Below are positions 52,550 through 60,938 of a stretch of DNA of 64,000 nucleotides, one piece after another. Position numbers and translations under genes: made by a program. The first letter of the stretch is position 1; each line of letters starts with the position of its first letter. A model generated the notes under the pieces. The model saw nothing but the letters and a program-made list of their open reading frames with translations. It was not told where the DNA came from and searched no databases. The stretch is from positions 2,504,501 through 2,568,500 of the forward strand of contig NZ_AP014809.1 of assembly GCF_002355515.1 (NCBI RefSeq), given 5' to 3'. Source of the DNA: Methylorubrum populi. GTDB taxonomy: Bacteria; Pseudomonadota; Alphaproteobacteria; Rhizobiales; Beijerinckiaceae.

Positions 52550-53584
52550 ATGTCTGAGCACGAGCCGGATGATCGGGACGGCGACGACGCGCTCCCCAGT
52601 GAGACGGCGTCGGGAGGGACGACGCCCCGAGCGGCGCACCAAGACGTGCCCCAAGACGTGCCCCAAGACGTGCCCCAAGACATGCCCCAAGACACGCGCG
52701 CGGGCTTCGTCGCGCTGATCGGCGTGCCGAATGCCGGCAAATCGACCCTGCTCAACGCGCTCGTCGGCGCCAAGGTCTCGATCGTCTCGCGAAAGGTGCA
52801 GACGACGCGGGCGCTGGTGCGCGGCATCGTCATGGAGGGCGACGCGCAGGTCGTGCTGGTGGACACCCCCGGCATCTTCGCGCCGAAGCGCCGCCTCGAC
52901 CGGGCGATGGTGCATTCCGCCTGGAGCGGCGCGGCCGATGCCGACGCGGTCTGCCTGCTGATCGATGCCCGCAAGGGCGCCGACGAGGAGGTCGAGACCA
53001 TCCTGCGCCGCCTGCCCGAGGTGAAGCGGCCCAAGATCCTGATCCTCAACAAGATCGACCTGATCGCCCGCGAGCGCCTGCTGGAGCTGGTGGCCAAGCT
53101 CAACGCGATGGTGCCGTTCGAGGACACCTTCCTGATCTCGGCGCTCAACGGCGACGGCGTCGCCGACCTGCGCAAGGCGCTCGCCGCGCGGATGCCGCCC
53201 GGGCCCTGGCTCTACCCGGAGGACCAGATCTCGGACGCGCCGCTGCGCATGCTCGCCGCCGAGATCACCCGCGAGAAGATCTACGACCGGCTCCACGAGG
53301 AGCTGCCCTACCGTTCCACCGTCGAGACCGACCAGTGGCAGGTGCGGCCCGACGGCTCGGTGCGGATCGAGCAGACGATCTTCGTCGAGCGCGAGAGCCA
53401 GCGCTCGATCGTGCTCGGCAAGGGCGGCCAGACCATCAAGGCGATCGGGCAGGCGGCCCGGATCGAGATCGCCGAGGTGGCCGAGGCCAAGGTGCACCTG
53501 TTCCTGCACGTGAAGGTCCGCGAGAACTGGGCCGACGATCCCGCGCGCTATCGCGAGATGGGTCTCGAATTCCCGACCGGCTGA
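52550..53584 (+). CDS. era: GTPase Era
   Basis: GTPase for 30S subunit assembly and 16S rRNA 3'-end maturation. G domain: P-loop GVPNAGKS (58-65), DTPG, NKID; C-terminal KH domain with VLGKGGQTIKAIGQAAR. At 344 residues it is about 45 longer than E. coli Era because of an N-terminal extension (1-49) with Asp/Glu and four QDVP-type repeats that is not in the family core. The ATG 52550 lies five bases after the rnc stop. An internal ATG at 52682 (MPQD) would delete the extension, but no ribosome site is evident there. Confidence 0.96.
   Translation: MSEHEPDDRDGDDALPSETASGGTTPRAAHQDVPQDVPQDVPQDMPQDTRAGFVALIGVPNAGKSTLLNALVGAKVSIVSRKVQTTRALVRGIVMEGDAQVVLVDTPGIFAPKRRLDRAMVHSAWSGAADADAVCLLIDARKGADEEVETILRRLPEVKRPKILILNKIDLIARERLLELVAKLNAMVPFEDTFLISALNGDGVADLRKALAARMPPGPWLYPEDQISDAPLRMLAAEITREKIYDRLHEELPYRSTVETDQWQVRPDGSVRIEQTIFVERESQRSIVLGKGGQTIKAIGQAARIEIAEVAEAKVHLFLHVKVRENWADDPARYREMGLEFPTG
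52641..52688 (+). repeat. 12-bp tandem repeats within era
   Basis: Four consecutive units, AAGACGTGCCCC three times and AAGACATGCCCC once, encoding QDVP x3 and QDMP in frame. The tract sits in the variable N-terminal leader of Era, so repeat number may differ between strains without shifting the frame. Confidence 0.9.
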
Positions 53585-53617
53585 CCGATCTTACAGCGCA
53601 CGGCATCCTACCCACGC

Positions 53618-53726
53618 CCTCATCCTGAGGTGCCCGCGTGAGCGGGCCTCGAAGGATCCTCCAGATCCCGCGCGATCCCTGGAGGATCCTTCGAGGCTTC
53701 GCTCCGCTTCGCACCTCAGGATGAGG
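53618..53726. repeat. Palindromic intergenic repeat, copy 2
   Basis: A 109-base element bounded by CCTCATCCTGAGGTGC (53618-53633) and its exact complement GCACCTCAGGATGAGG (53711-53726). Inside is a second perfect pair, CCTCGAAGGATCCTCCAG (53647-53664) and CTGGAGGATCCTTCGAGG (53679-53696). It fills the gap between era and the next gene and is a sharper relative of the repeat at 24185. Transcribed RNA would fold into one very long stem. Confidence 0.9.
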
Positions 53727-53780
53727 CGGAGGGGCGGATGACGCTTCCGGCGCTTCGAGCCTCTCCCATTGCCAACCCTC

Positions 53781-54707
53781 ATGCCCCACACCGACCCTGA
53801 CATGCGGGCCATCCTCTACGGCCTCCCCCCCGCCGACCTCGCGGCCATGCCCGACCGTGCCGCCCAGGTCTCGCCGCTGATCCCCGGCTCGGCGCCGCTG
53901 GAGGACATGGCCGAGGCGAGCCTGGAGGCCGCCCTGCTGCTGGCGCCGCCCGGCACGGTGGAGCGGCGCTACGCCCTGGCACTGGCGATCCGGGCCGTCA
54001 GGCCCGGTGGGCGGCTGGTGGCCCTGGCGCCCAAGGACAAGGGTGGCACGCGGCTCGCCAAGGAACTGCGCGGCTTCGGCTGCGCCGTGACCGACGAGCC
54101 GCGCCGTCACCATCGCATCTGCAGCGCGACGCGGCCCGATTCGCCCTCGGGCATCGAGGCGGCGGTCGAGGCCGGCGCCCCGCGCCATATCGACAACCTC
54201 GCGCTCTGCACCCAGCCCGGGATCTTCTCCTGGGACCGGCTCGATCCCGGCACCGCCCTGCTGCTGCGCCACATGCCGCCGCTCGCGGGGCGCGGCGCCG
54301 ATTTCGGCTGCGGTCTCGGCATCCTGGCGCGGGCGGTGCTGAAATCGGAGAAGGTCGCCGCGCTCGCACTGATCGACATCGATCGCCGCGCGGTCGCGAT
54401 GGCCCGGCGCAATGTCGGCGATGCGCGCGCCAGCCTGCACTGGGCCGACCTGCGCGGCGCGGAGCCCGCTCTCTCGGGCCTCGACTTCGTCGTCTCGAAC
54501 CCGCCCTTCCACGACGGCGGCGCCGAGGATCAGGCGCTGGGACAGGCCTTCATCGCCCGCGCGGCGGCGGCCCTGCGGCCGGGCGGGACGCTCCTTCTCG
54601 TCGCCAACGCCCACCTGCCCTACGAGGCGCCCCTGCGCGCCGCCTTCCGCAGCGTCACGCCGACCGTCACCGAAGGCGGCTACAAGCTGTTCGAGGCGCG
54701 CAAGTGA
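53781..54707 (+). CDS. rsmC: RsmC-like 16S rRNA methyltransferase
   Basis: SAM-dependent methyltransferase of 308 residues with the two-domain RsmC architecture: a degenerate N-terminal half (HIDNLALCTQPGIFSWDRL is the linker signature) and a catalytic half with ADFGCGLGIL (SAM site), a DIDRRAVAMARRN acidic loop and NPPFHDGG. RsmC makes N2-methylguanosine 1207 in 16S rRNA; target identity here is inferred. Starts: ATG 53781 (MPHTDP), with TTG and later ATG possible. It directly abuts the pseudouridine synthase gene (GTGA overlap), so the pair forms an rRNA-modification operon. Confidence 0.85.
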   Translation: MPHTDPDMRAILYGLPPADLAAMPDRAAQVSPLIPGSAPLEDMAEASLEAALLLAPPGTVERRYALALAIRAVRPGGRLVALAPKDKGGTRLAKELRGFGCAVTDEPRRHHRICSATRPDSPSGIEAAVEAGAPRHIDNLALCTQPGIFSWDRLDPGTALLLRHMPPLAGRGADFGCGLGILARAVLKSEKVAALALIDIDRRAVAMARRNVGDARASLHWADLRGAEPALSGLDFVVSNPPFHDGGAEDQALGQAFIARAAAALRPGGTLLLVANAHLPYEAPLRAAFRSVTPTVTEGGYKLFEARK

Positions 54708-55432
54708 AAGCCGTCCGCCTCGACCGGCTGCTGGCCAATCTCGGCTACGGCTCGCGCCGGGAGGTCGAGGGTTTGGCCCGCGCCGGCCTCGTCCGCCTCG
54801 ACGGACAGGCCCTGCGGGACGCCTCGCAGCGCATTCCCCTCGATCTCGATCTCTCCGACCGGATGACGGTGCAGGGTGAGGCGCTCGATCCGCTGCCGGG
54901 CGTGTGCCTGATGCTGCACAAGCCGCTCGGCGTCACCTGCTCGCACAAGGAGGCGGGGCCGCTGGTCTACAGCCTGCTGCCCGAGCGCTGGCGGCGGCGC
55001 GATCCGGCGCTCTCCACCGTCGGGCGCCTCGACAAGGAGACCTCGGGCCTGCTGCTGATGACCGATGACGGCGCGCTGCTGCATCGGATCATCGCGCCCA
55101 AGGCCAAGGTGTCCAAGCGCTACCGGGTGACCCTGGCCCGCCCGCTCCAGGGCGACGAGGCCGCGATCCTCGCCTCGGGCGAGATGATGCTGGAAGGCGA
55201 GGACAAGCCGCTCCTGCCGGTGGAGATGGAGGCCGACGACCCGACCCACTGCACGGTCACCCTGCACGAGGGCCGCTACCATCAGGTCCGGCGCATGTTC
55301 GCCGCGCTCGGCAACCACGTCGACGCGCTCCACCGCGACCGCGTCGGCGGTCTGGCGCTTCCCGCCGACCTGCCGGCGGGGGAGTTCCGGATCCTGGGGC
55401 CGGGCGAGATCGCTACGGTGTTCGCGGGCTAG
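54704..55432 (+). CDS. rsuA: RsuA-family pseudouridine synthase
   Basis: RNA pseudouridine synthase of 242 residues. N-terminal S4-like RNA-binding domain (RLDRLLANLGYGSRREVEGL) and a catalytic domain with GRLDKETSGLLLMT, whose Asp is the catalytic residue, plus CTVTLHEGRYHQVRRMF. RsuA converts uridine 516 of 16S rRNA; the related RluE/RluF act on 23S rRNA, so the target is not certain. It starts at GTG 54704, overlapping the rsmC stop. The last 20 bases overlap the convergent Pr6Pr gene. Confidence 0.86.
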   Translation: MKAVRLDRLLANLGYGSRREVEGLARAGLVRLDGQALRDASQRIPLDLDLSDRMTVQGEALDPLPGVCLMLHKPLGVTCSHKEAGPLVYSLLPERWRRRDPALSTVGRLDKETSGLLLMTDDGALLHRIIAPKAKVSKRYRVTLARPLQGDEAAILASGEMMLEGEDKPLLPVEMEADDPTHCTVTLHEGRYHQVRRMFAALGNHVDALHRDRVGGLALPADLPAGEFRILGPGEIATVFAG

Positions 55433-56060
55433 CAGCGTCTCCACCGACGGCCCGGCGCCGCGCGATGCGGTGGTCGAGGCGCACCAGCACCCAGCCGACG
55501 CCGAGGAACGCCGCCGCGATCGCCCCGGCATAGGTCGCGACCGGTCCCCAGCCGATCTTGCCGACATCGAGGAACGGATAGGGATAGCGGGCATCGTAGG
55601 CGCCGCGCACCAGCGTGTAGGCGAGGTAGGCCAGCGGATAGCTCGCGAACAGCGCGAGGTCGCGGAGCGCGAGGCGCCCCTTCGGCACGAAGACGAGCCA
55701 GAACAGCGGCACCAGCACCGGCAGCGCCTGATGAAGCAGGATGTCGCCGATGAGGTCGCCGCCGCGGAGCGTCCTGAGCCCGTAGAGCAGCAGCCGCTGC
55801 ACGAGGCCAACAAGGAGGGTGGCAAGCAATGCCATCGCGACGAGCCGGGGCTGGGCCAGGGCCGGCACCCGAAGCGCGATTCCGCCGAACACCACGAAGA
55901 CGAGGAGCCCGGTCAGGTTGGTGAAGTAGGTGACCATGATCCAGGCCGCGAGCGGCACCGAGCCGGTCCGGCCGAACACGGCGGAAAAGCCGAACCCGAC
56001 GCCGATGACGGCACAGAGCGCGATCAGGGCGGCGGCGAGGCGGGCGCTTCGGGATTCCAT
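55413..56060 (-). CDS. Pr6Pr family membrane protein
   Basis: Integral membrane protein of 215 residues with six hydrophobic segments. ALIALCAVIGVGFGFSAVF, WIMVTYFTNLTGLLVFVVFG and YPYPFLDVGKIGW are signatures of the Pr6Pr (FAR-17a/AIG1-like) family. The eukaryotic relatives hydrolyse fatty-acid esters of hydroxy fatty acids; bacterial members have no assigned function. Conserved Thr/His residues of the relatives (TYFTN; LLHQALP) are present. The start is ATG 56058-56060. It is convergent with the rsuA-like gene and slightly overlaps it. Confidence 0.8.
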   Translation of the reverse strand: MESRSARLAAALIALCAVIGVGFGFSAVFGRTGSVPLAAWIMVTYFTNLTGLLVFVVFGGIALRVPALAQPRLVAMALLATLLVGLVQRLLLYGLRTLRGGDLIGDILLHQALPVLVPLFWLVFVPKGRLALRDLALFASYPLAYLAYTLVRGAYDARYPYPFLDVGKIGWGPVATYAGAIAAAFLGVGWVLVRLDHRIARRRAVGGDAASPRTP

Positions 56061-56169
56061 GGGGCGAGCGTCCGAGGCGGGGAGGGCTAAGCGTTCTGGC
56101 CGCCCATCGCGACCATGGCATGACGCGGACCGCTTGACAGGCCGGGGCCCGTGCCGGACGGCCACGCCC

Positions 56170-56961
56170 GTGCTGCTCGACCTCCTGCATCTCCTGACCA
56201 CGCCCGCCCCGCGGGCCCAGCGCCGGCTCGGCTACCTGCGCGACAGCATCTGGCTGATGTCCCGCGCCCGCCGCTGCCGCCGGGCCTGGGCGCCGCATCT
56301 CGAGGCGAGCCGGGCGGTGATGCGCGCGGCCATCGCGGGGGTGGAGCGGCGCGACACCGCCGTGGTGCTGGGCTCCGGCCTCCTGCTCGACGTGCCGCTG
56401 GCGGATCTCGCCGGCGCCTTCCGGCGGGTGGTGCTGGTCGATGCCGTCCATCTCCGGCCGGCGCGGCGCGCGATCCGGGCCTTTCCCAATGTCGAGGCGC
56501 TAACGGCGGATCTCAGCGGCGCGATGGCGCTGATGACGGGCGCGGCGCGCGATCTCGACCCCGGCCTGCCATCGGTCTGCGCCGCGCCGGAGACCGGCCT
56601 CGTCATCTCGGCCAACCTCCTCTCGCAACTGCCGATCCGCCCAGTCGAGCGGCTGGAGGCGTCGCGCCGTCCCCTCGGGCCGTGGACCCCGAACGACGGC
56701 GACGCCTTCGGCCGGCGGATCATCGAGGGTCATCTCGATGCCCTGGCCGGTCTCACGGCGCGGGTCTGCCTCGTCACCGACCTCGACGAGATCGAGGAGG
56801 ACCGGCAGGAGCAGGTTCACGCCCGGCACGACCTCCTCTACGGCGTGAGGCTCGGAAACCCTGAATCGGCCTGGAGCTGGGAGCTTGCTCCCTTCGGCGA
56901 GATGGCCCGCAACCGCCGCCTGATCCACCGCGTCGCGGGCTTTTCGAACTGGCGCCCGTAG
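56170..56961 (+). CDS. Uncharacterised protein with a Rossmann-like methyltransferase motif
   Basis: Protein of 263 residues. No signal peptide or membrane segment. VVLGSGLLLDVPLADLAGAF followed by VVLVDAVHLRPARR and VISANLLSQLP resemble motif I, the acidic ribose contact and motif IV of class I methyltransferases, but the usual catalytic motif is not clear. It is not assigned to a named family. Translation starts at GTG 56170, the first usable codon after the divergent Pr6Pr gene; ribosome-binding site weak. A protein-independent fold test would be needed to confirm the methyltransferase idea. Confidence 0.65.
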   Translation: MLLDLLHLLTTPAPRAQRRLGYLRDSIWLMSRARRCRRAWAPHLEASRAVMRAAIAGVERRDTAVVLGSGLLLDVPLADLAGAFRRVVLVDAVHLRPARRAIRAFPNVEALTADLSGAMALMTGAARDLDPGLPSVCAAPETGLVISANLLSQLPIRPVERLEASRRPLGPWTPNDGDAFGRRIIEGHLDALAGLTARVCLVTDLDEIEEDRQEQVHARHDLLYGVRLGNPESAWSWELAPFGEMARNRRLIHRVAGFSNWRP

Positions 56962-57171
56962 TTGGGCCGGCCGCGTCCGGCGCGGCGGAAACCCGCGGGA
57001 CTCTCAGAGCAAAATAAGAAGAACAGTCTCGACGTTCGGCTGTCTGAAGGATCGGAACGGTTTATGGGGCGACATCATCTGAATCGATCCTCTCGACAGT
57101 CTCGCCGGGAGGGATTGTTCGGAAGATGTGCGCGGAAAAACCAGAAAACGCCCTCGGGAGGATCTTGCACC

Positions 57172-57477
57172 ATGCGCCGCGTCTCCGCCCTGTTCCTCGC
57201 CATGGCTCTCGTCCCTGGCGCCGCCAGCGCCCTGTCGATGACGGATACGCTGGAAGCCTGGAAGCAAAGCTCGGCCATCGACCGGCTCCAGCTCGCGACC
57301 CGCTTCGGCAAGTCGTTCGTCTCGGTCAACGAGAGCTTCACCGCGGGCTATTTCGTGAAATGCATCGACGACGTGGCCGGCTATCCCAACGCTCAGAAGG
57401 CGAAGATCGAGGACGCGATGCGCGAATGCGTCGCCTCGCAACTCCGGATGACCGGCAAGGGGCAGGGGGACGAGTAG
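57172..57477 (+). CDS. Small secreted protein of unknown function
   Basis: Protein of 101 residues. Signal peptide MRRVSALFLAMALVPGAASA, then a mature domain with DTLEAWKQSSAIDRLQLATR, VNESFTAGYFVKCIDD and ARECVASQL-like end (RECVASQLRMT). Two cysteines could form a disulfide. No known family recognised; small periplasmic helical proteins of this size are frequent in Methylobacterium. GGGAGGATC precedes the ATG 57172. Its stop is only four bases from the convergent kup stop. Confidence 0.75.
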   Translation: MRRVSALFLAMALVPGAASALSMTDTLEAWKQSSAIDRLQLATRFGKSFVSVNESFTAGYFVKCIDDVAGYPNAQKAKIEDAMRECVASQLRMTGKGQGDE

Positions 57478-57481
57478 CCGC

Positions 57482-59422
57482 TCAGATCTCGATCTCGGTG
57501 CCGATCTCGATCACCTGACGGGCCGGCACGCAGAAATGGGCGCCGGTGCGCTCGGCGTTGTTCTGCATCACCGCGAAGACCGCCTCGCGCCAGTCCGACA
57601 TGCCGCGCCGGTCGGAGACGGGGATGATCGTCTCGTGGCCGACGAAGACGGTCAGATCCTCCGTAAATTCCTTCGGCAGCAGGCCGGCATGGACGGCGCA
57701 GTCGAGCCCCTCGGGGATCGAGGCCGATTGCATGAAGCCGTAACGCAGCACGACGCGGCGTATGTCGGGGGTGATCTCGGTGACGCGCGCCCGCTCGTCG
57801 CGCGGCACCGTCGGCGTCTCCTCGAACAAAGCGGTCACGATCACCACTCGGGCGTGCAAGGCGCCCAGGCGCTCGACGAAGCGCATCATCGGCAGCGGGA
57901 TGCCCTCGGTCGCCGAGGACAGGAAGGCGGCCGCGCCCGGCAGGGTGGTGGGCGGCTCCCGGCGCAGGCCCTCCAGGAACTGCGCCTCGGGCGGACGCAG
58001 GGCGATGCGGGCCTGTTCCATGCAGGCATTGCCCTTGCGCCAGGTCAGCATCAGGAAGGCGATGATCCCGGCGAGCAGCAGCGGAAACCAGCCGCCCTCG
58101 AACAGCTTCACGCTGTTGGCGGAGAGGAAGATCAGGTCGATCACGAGGAAGAAGCCGTTGACCGCGAGCACGACGGGCAGGCCGTAGCCCCATTTGCGGG
58201 CGACGAGGCCGGCGAGCAGCGTCGTGATCGCCATCAGCAGCGACACGGCGATGCCGTAGGCGCCGGCCAGCGCGTCGGAGGAGCGGAAGATCAGAACCGC
58301 TGACAGCGTCGCTGCGGCGAGCAGCCAGTTCACGAGAGGCACGTAGATCTGGCCACTCTCGTCGGGGGCGGTGTGGACGATGCGCAGCGGCGGCAGGAAG
58401 CCGAGCTGGATCGATTGCCGGGTCAGCGAGAACACCCCCGAGATCACCGCCTGCGAGGCGATGACGGCGGCGAGCGTCGCCAGCCCGATCAGCGGGTAGT
58501 GCAGCGGGCCCGGTGCGAGCCGGTAGAACGGGTTCTCGGCGGCGGAAGGGTCGACGAGCAGGATCGCGCCCTGCCCGAAATAGTGGATCACCAGCGCCGG
58601 CAGGACGAGGGCGAACCACGCGACGCGGATCGCCCGCGCGCCGAAATGGCCGAGATCGGCGTACATCGCCTCGCCGCCGGTGACCGCGAGGAAGGCCGCG
58701 CCCAGCATCGCGAAGCCGACATGCAGGCCGGCATGGGCCGTGAACTCGACCGCGCGCAGCGGATTGATCGCGCTGAGGATCTGCGGCGCCTGGACGATGC
58801 CGCCGAGGCCGAGCCCGGCGAGCACGAGAAACCACACCAGCATCACCGGGCCGAAGATCCGTCCGATGAAGGCGGCGCCCCGGCGCTGCACGAGGAACAG
58901 GCCGACGAGGATCACCAGCGCGATCGGCACGATGAAGCGGTCGAGACCGGGAGCATCGACCCGCAGGCCCTCCACCGCCGAGAGGACCGAAATCGCCGGC
59001 GTGATCGCGCCGTCGCCGTAGAGCAGGGCGGCGCCGACGAGGCCGATGACGAGCAGCAGCGCCTGCCGCGAGCCGGGCTGCGCGTGGCGGGCGCCGAGCA
59101 GCGCCAGCATCGCCACGATGCCGCCCTCGCCGCGGTTGTCGGCGCGCAGGATCAGCACCGCGTATTTCAGCGCGACGACGAGAATCAGAGCCCACAGGAT
59201 CAGCGAGACCGCGCCGGTCACCGCCACGGCGGAGGGCTCACCGCCCGGGCTTGCGGCGCGCACCGCTTCCTTGAGGGCGTAGAGCGGGCTCGTGCCGATA
59301 TCGCCGTAGACGACGCCGAGGGTGGCGACGAGCAGCCCCGCGCCGAGCCGGCGGCCGGGGCCCGAATCCTCGGCTCCTCCCGAATCCCCGGCTCCGGAGG
59401 TGTGTGCAGCGTCCTGGCTCAA
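57482..59422 (-). CDS. kup: Low-affinity potassium transporter
   Basis: H+/K+ symporter of 646 residues with about 12 helices followed by a soluble C-terminal domain. GVVYGDIGTSPLYALKE (36-52), YGDGAITPAISVLSAVEGL and AMYADLGHFGARAIRVAW are Kup hallmark blocks. It is slightly longer than E. coli Kup (622). The start is TTG 59420-59422, with GGAG eight bases upstream. An extra 20-residue Gly/Ser leader precedes the first helix. Not in an operon with its neighbours, although convergent with the small secreted protein by four bases. Confidence 0.94.
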   Translation of the reverse strand: MSQDAAHTSGAGDSGGAEDSGPGRRLGAGLLVATLGVVYGDIGTSPLYALKEAVRAASPGGEPSAVAVTGAVSLILWALILVVALKYAVLILRADNRGEGGIVAMLALLGARHAQPGSRQALLLVIGLVGAALLYGDGAITPAISVLSAVEGLRVDAPGLDRFIVPIALVILVGLFLVQRRGAAFIGRIFGPVMLVWFLVLAGLGLGGIVQAPQILSAINPLRAVEFTAHAGLHVGFAMLGAAFLAVTGGEAMYADLGHFGARAIRVAWFALVLPALVIHYFGQGAILLVDPSAAENPFYRLAPGPLHYPLIGLATLAAVIASQAVISGVFSLTRQSIQLGFLPPLRIVHTAPDESGQIYVPLVNWLLAAATLSAVLIFRSSDALAGAYGIAVSLLMAITTLLAGLVARKWGYGLPVVLAVNGFFLVIDLIFLSANSVKLFEGGWFPLLLAGIIAFLMLTWRKGNACMEQARIALRPPEAQFLEGLRREPPTTLPGAAAFLSSATEGIPLPMMRFVERLGALHARVVIVTALFEETPTVPRDERARVTEITPDIRRVVLRYGFMQSASIPEGLDCAVHAGLLPKEFTEDLTVFVGHETIIPVSDRRGMSDWREAVFAVMQNNAERTGAHFCVPARQVIEIGTEIEI

Positions 59423-59516
59423 GACAGCGCTCCGGAAGCGGGGCCGATCGTGGCGGCTCAGCTATGGAGAGCGTGGCCGGCGTCCAGGGCGTCTCTTTGA
59501 GAATTGATGGCTGCTG

Positions 59517-60173
59517 TCAGGGCTCGCGGGGAGCGGGCGCTTCGGCGGGCGCCTTGTCCGAGCTGGGGCGCGCGTCGCGCAGGCGGACGGCGGCGGCGGC
59601 GGCCTTCTCGGCGATGCGGCGGCGCAGGTCGTCGGACAGCTCGATATCGACGAGGCGCCAGCCCCAGTCGCGCAGGCGCAGGCGGATGCGGAACTGTTCG
59701 TGCCGGGGATGATCGGGCGGCACGGCGATCACCACCGAGCGGAAGCCGCGCATGTCGGAGGAGAGATAGTAGCGCAGGAGCCGTTTGAGGTCGGGGATGC
59801 GCAGGCCGTCGCGCCGCTCATGCCGGTTGGTCGGCGCGGCGAGGTCGGCGCCCTGGGGCCAGCCGTCGTCGAGGAGGTCGATCACTGCCTGCGGCGTCAG
59901 CGCCGATTCCATGACCGGCAGCGCCACCGCCGCCGCCGCGTCGGCGATGCGCTGCCGCTCGCGCGGATCGAGGGCGTTGCTGTCGGCCTTCACCGCGGCG
60001 CTGATCTGCCGGGCCAGCGAGAGCCGCAGCGTGCGGAAGTTGATCCGCTGCTCGACGGCCGCAGCGTCGCCCGCCTGCACCGCCGCGGCGAAACCGTAGA
60101 GCGACCAGAACGGCGTCAGCGTGTAGGCGAACCACGCGAGCACCGCGAAAAGAGGAACGAGCCACCACCGCAT
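59517..60173 (-). CDS. DUF2939-domain membrane-anchored protein
   Basis: Protein of 218 residues. One N-terminal helix (WLVPLFAVLAWFAYTLTPFWSLYGFAAAVQ, with a likely anchor) is followed by a periplasmic region; AVQAGDAAAVEQRINFRTLRLSL is the DUF2939 signature. The C-terminus is helical and Pro/Ala-rich. No activity is known for the family. It starts at ATG 60171-60173, 27 bases downstream of rppH on the same strand, so the two may be co-transcribed. Kup lies downstream with a 94-base gap. Confidence 0.85.
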   Translation of the reverse strand: MRWWLVPLFAVLAWFAYTLTPFWSLYGFAAAVQAGDAAAVEQRINFRTLRLSLARQISAAVKADSNALDPRERQRIADAAAAVALPVMESALTPQAVIDLLDDGWPQGADLAAPTNRHERRDGLRIPDLKRLLRYYLSSDMRGFRSVVIAVPPDHPRHEQFRIRLRLRDWGWRLVDIELSDDLRRRIAEKAAAAAVRLRDARPSSDKAPAEAPAPREP

Positions 60174-60200
60174 CGGATCAGCCGCGGATGCGCGGATGCG

Positions 60201-60785
60201 TCATGCCGGATCGCCCGCGGCGTCTTTCTCGGCGCCGTTCCAGCCGGTCAGGCCGGAGAAGGCCGCGACGACGCCCTCGTAGACCGGGCGCTTGAAGGTG
60301 ATGATGAGATCCGGCAGGGCCTCCAGCCGCTCCCAGCGCCACGCCTCAAATTCGGGCTTGTGGCGACCGCCGCCGGGTGCGTCCACGTCGATCACCGCCT
60401 CGCTGCCGGTCAGGCCGAAGGCGAACCATTTCTGGCGCTGGCCGCGATAGCGGCCCTTCCAGGCCCGCTTCATGACCTCCGGCGGCAGGTCGTAGGCGAG
60501 CCAGTCGCGGGTCTCGCCGAGCAGCGTGACGGCGTCGGCCGGCACATTGGTCTCTTCGTGGAGCTCGCGCAAAGCCGCGGCGAGGGGCTCCTCCCCCTCG
60601 TCGATCCCGCCCTGCGGCATTTGCCACGCGAGATCGCCGTCGACGTGCTCGGGGCCCGCCTCGCGCTTGCGCCGCCCGATGAACACCCGGCCGTCGCGGT
60701 TGAACAGGGCAACGCCCACGCAGGGACGGTAGGGCAGCGCGCTGCCTTCCGGCAGGCGCAGGAGATCGTCGTTGGAGCGGGTCAT
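60201..60785 (-). CDS. rppH: RNA pyrophosphohydrolase (Nudix)
   Basis: Removes pyrophosphate from 5'-triphosphorylated mRNA, opening it to RNase E decay. The Nudix box is complete: [23 protein letters not shown] fits Gx5Ex7REUxEExGU with Ala/Asn replacing the final Gly spacing slightly (read as ETNV). It starts with [21 protein letters not shown], as RppH does, and has [17 protein letters not shown], another RppH block. 194 residues; the last 20 are extra. The start ATG is at 60783-60785. Upstream of DUF2939 on the same strand. Confidence 0.9.
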   Translation of the reverse strand: MTRSNDDLLRLPEGSALPYRPCVGVALFNRDGRVFIGRRKREAGPEHVDGDLAWQMPQGGIDEGEEPLAAALRELHEETNVPADAVTLLGETRDWLAYDLPPEVMKRAWKGRYRGQRQKWFAFGLTGSEAVIDVDAPGGGRHKPEFEAWRWERLEALPDLIITFKRPVYEGVVAAFSGLTGWNGAEKDAAGDPA

Positions 60786-60884
60786 CGCGGGCTACGGGCG
60801 GGCTTTTGCTGGCGGCGCGACCATAGGAGGCCGAACCGGTGCGGGCAACGCCGACCTGCCATCCATCTGCGGCCGTAGAACGAA

Positions 60885-60912
60885 GGCGGGCCCGGCCTCG
60901 GCCGCGCCCGCC
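60885..60912 (-). terminator. Candidate hairpin after the chemoreceptor gene
   Basis: GGCGGGC / GCCCGCC arms around CCGGCC-type inner pairing, 27 bases past the chemoreceptor stop on the minus strand. T-tract is weak (TTCGTTC), so a terminator is only possible. The rest of the gap 60786-60938 holds nothing else clear. Confidence 0.4.
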
Positions 60913-60938
60913 CGCTTCTCACCCTTTCCCGCGATCGG

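Noticed and set aside
52641..52688. CRISPR-like direct repeats
   Set aside because: Units are 12 bases with no spacers and are in frame inside era.
53618..53726. Integron attC site or tRNA-like structure
   Set aside because: No integrase, no attC R-box spacing and no cloverleaf; the arms are fully palindromic as in dispersed repeats.
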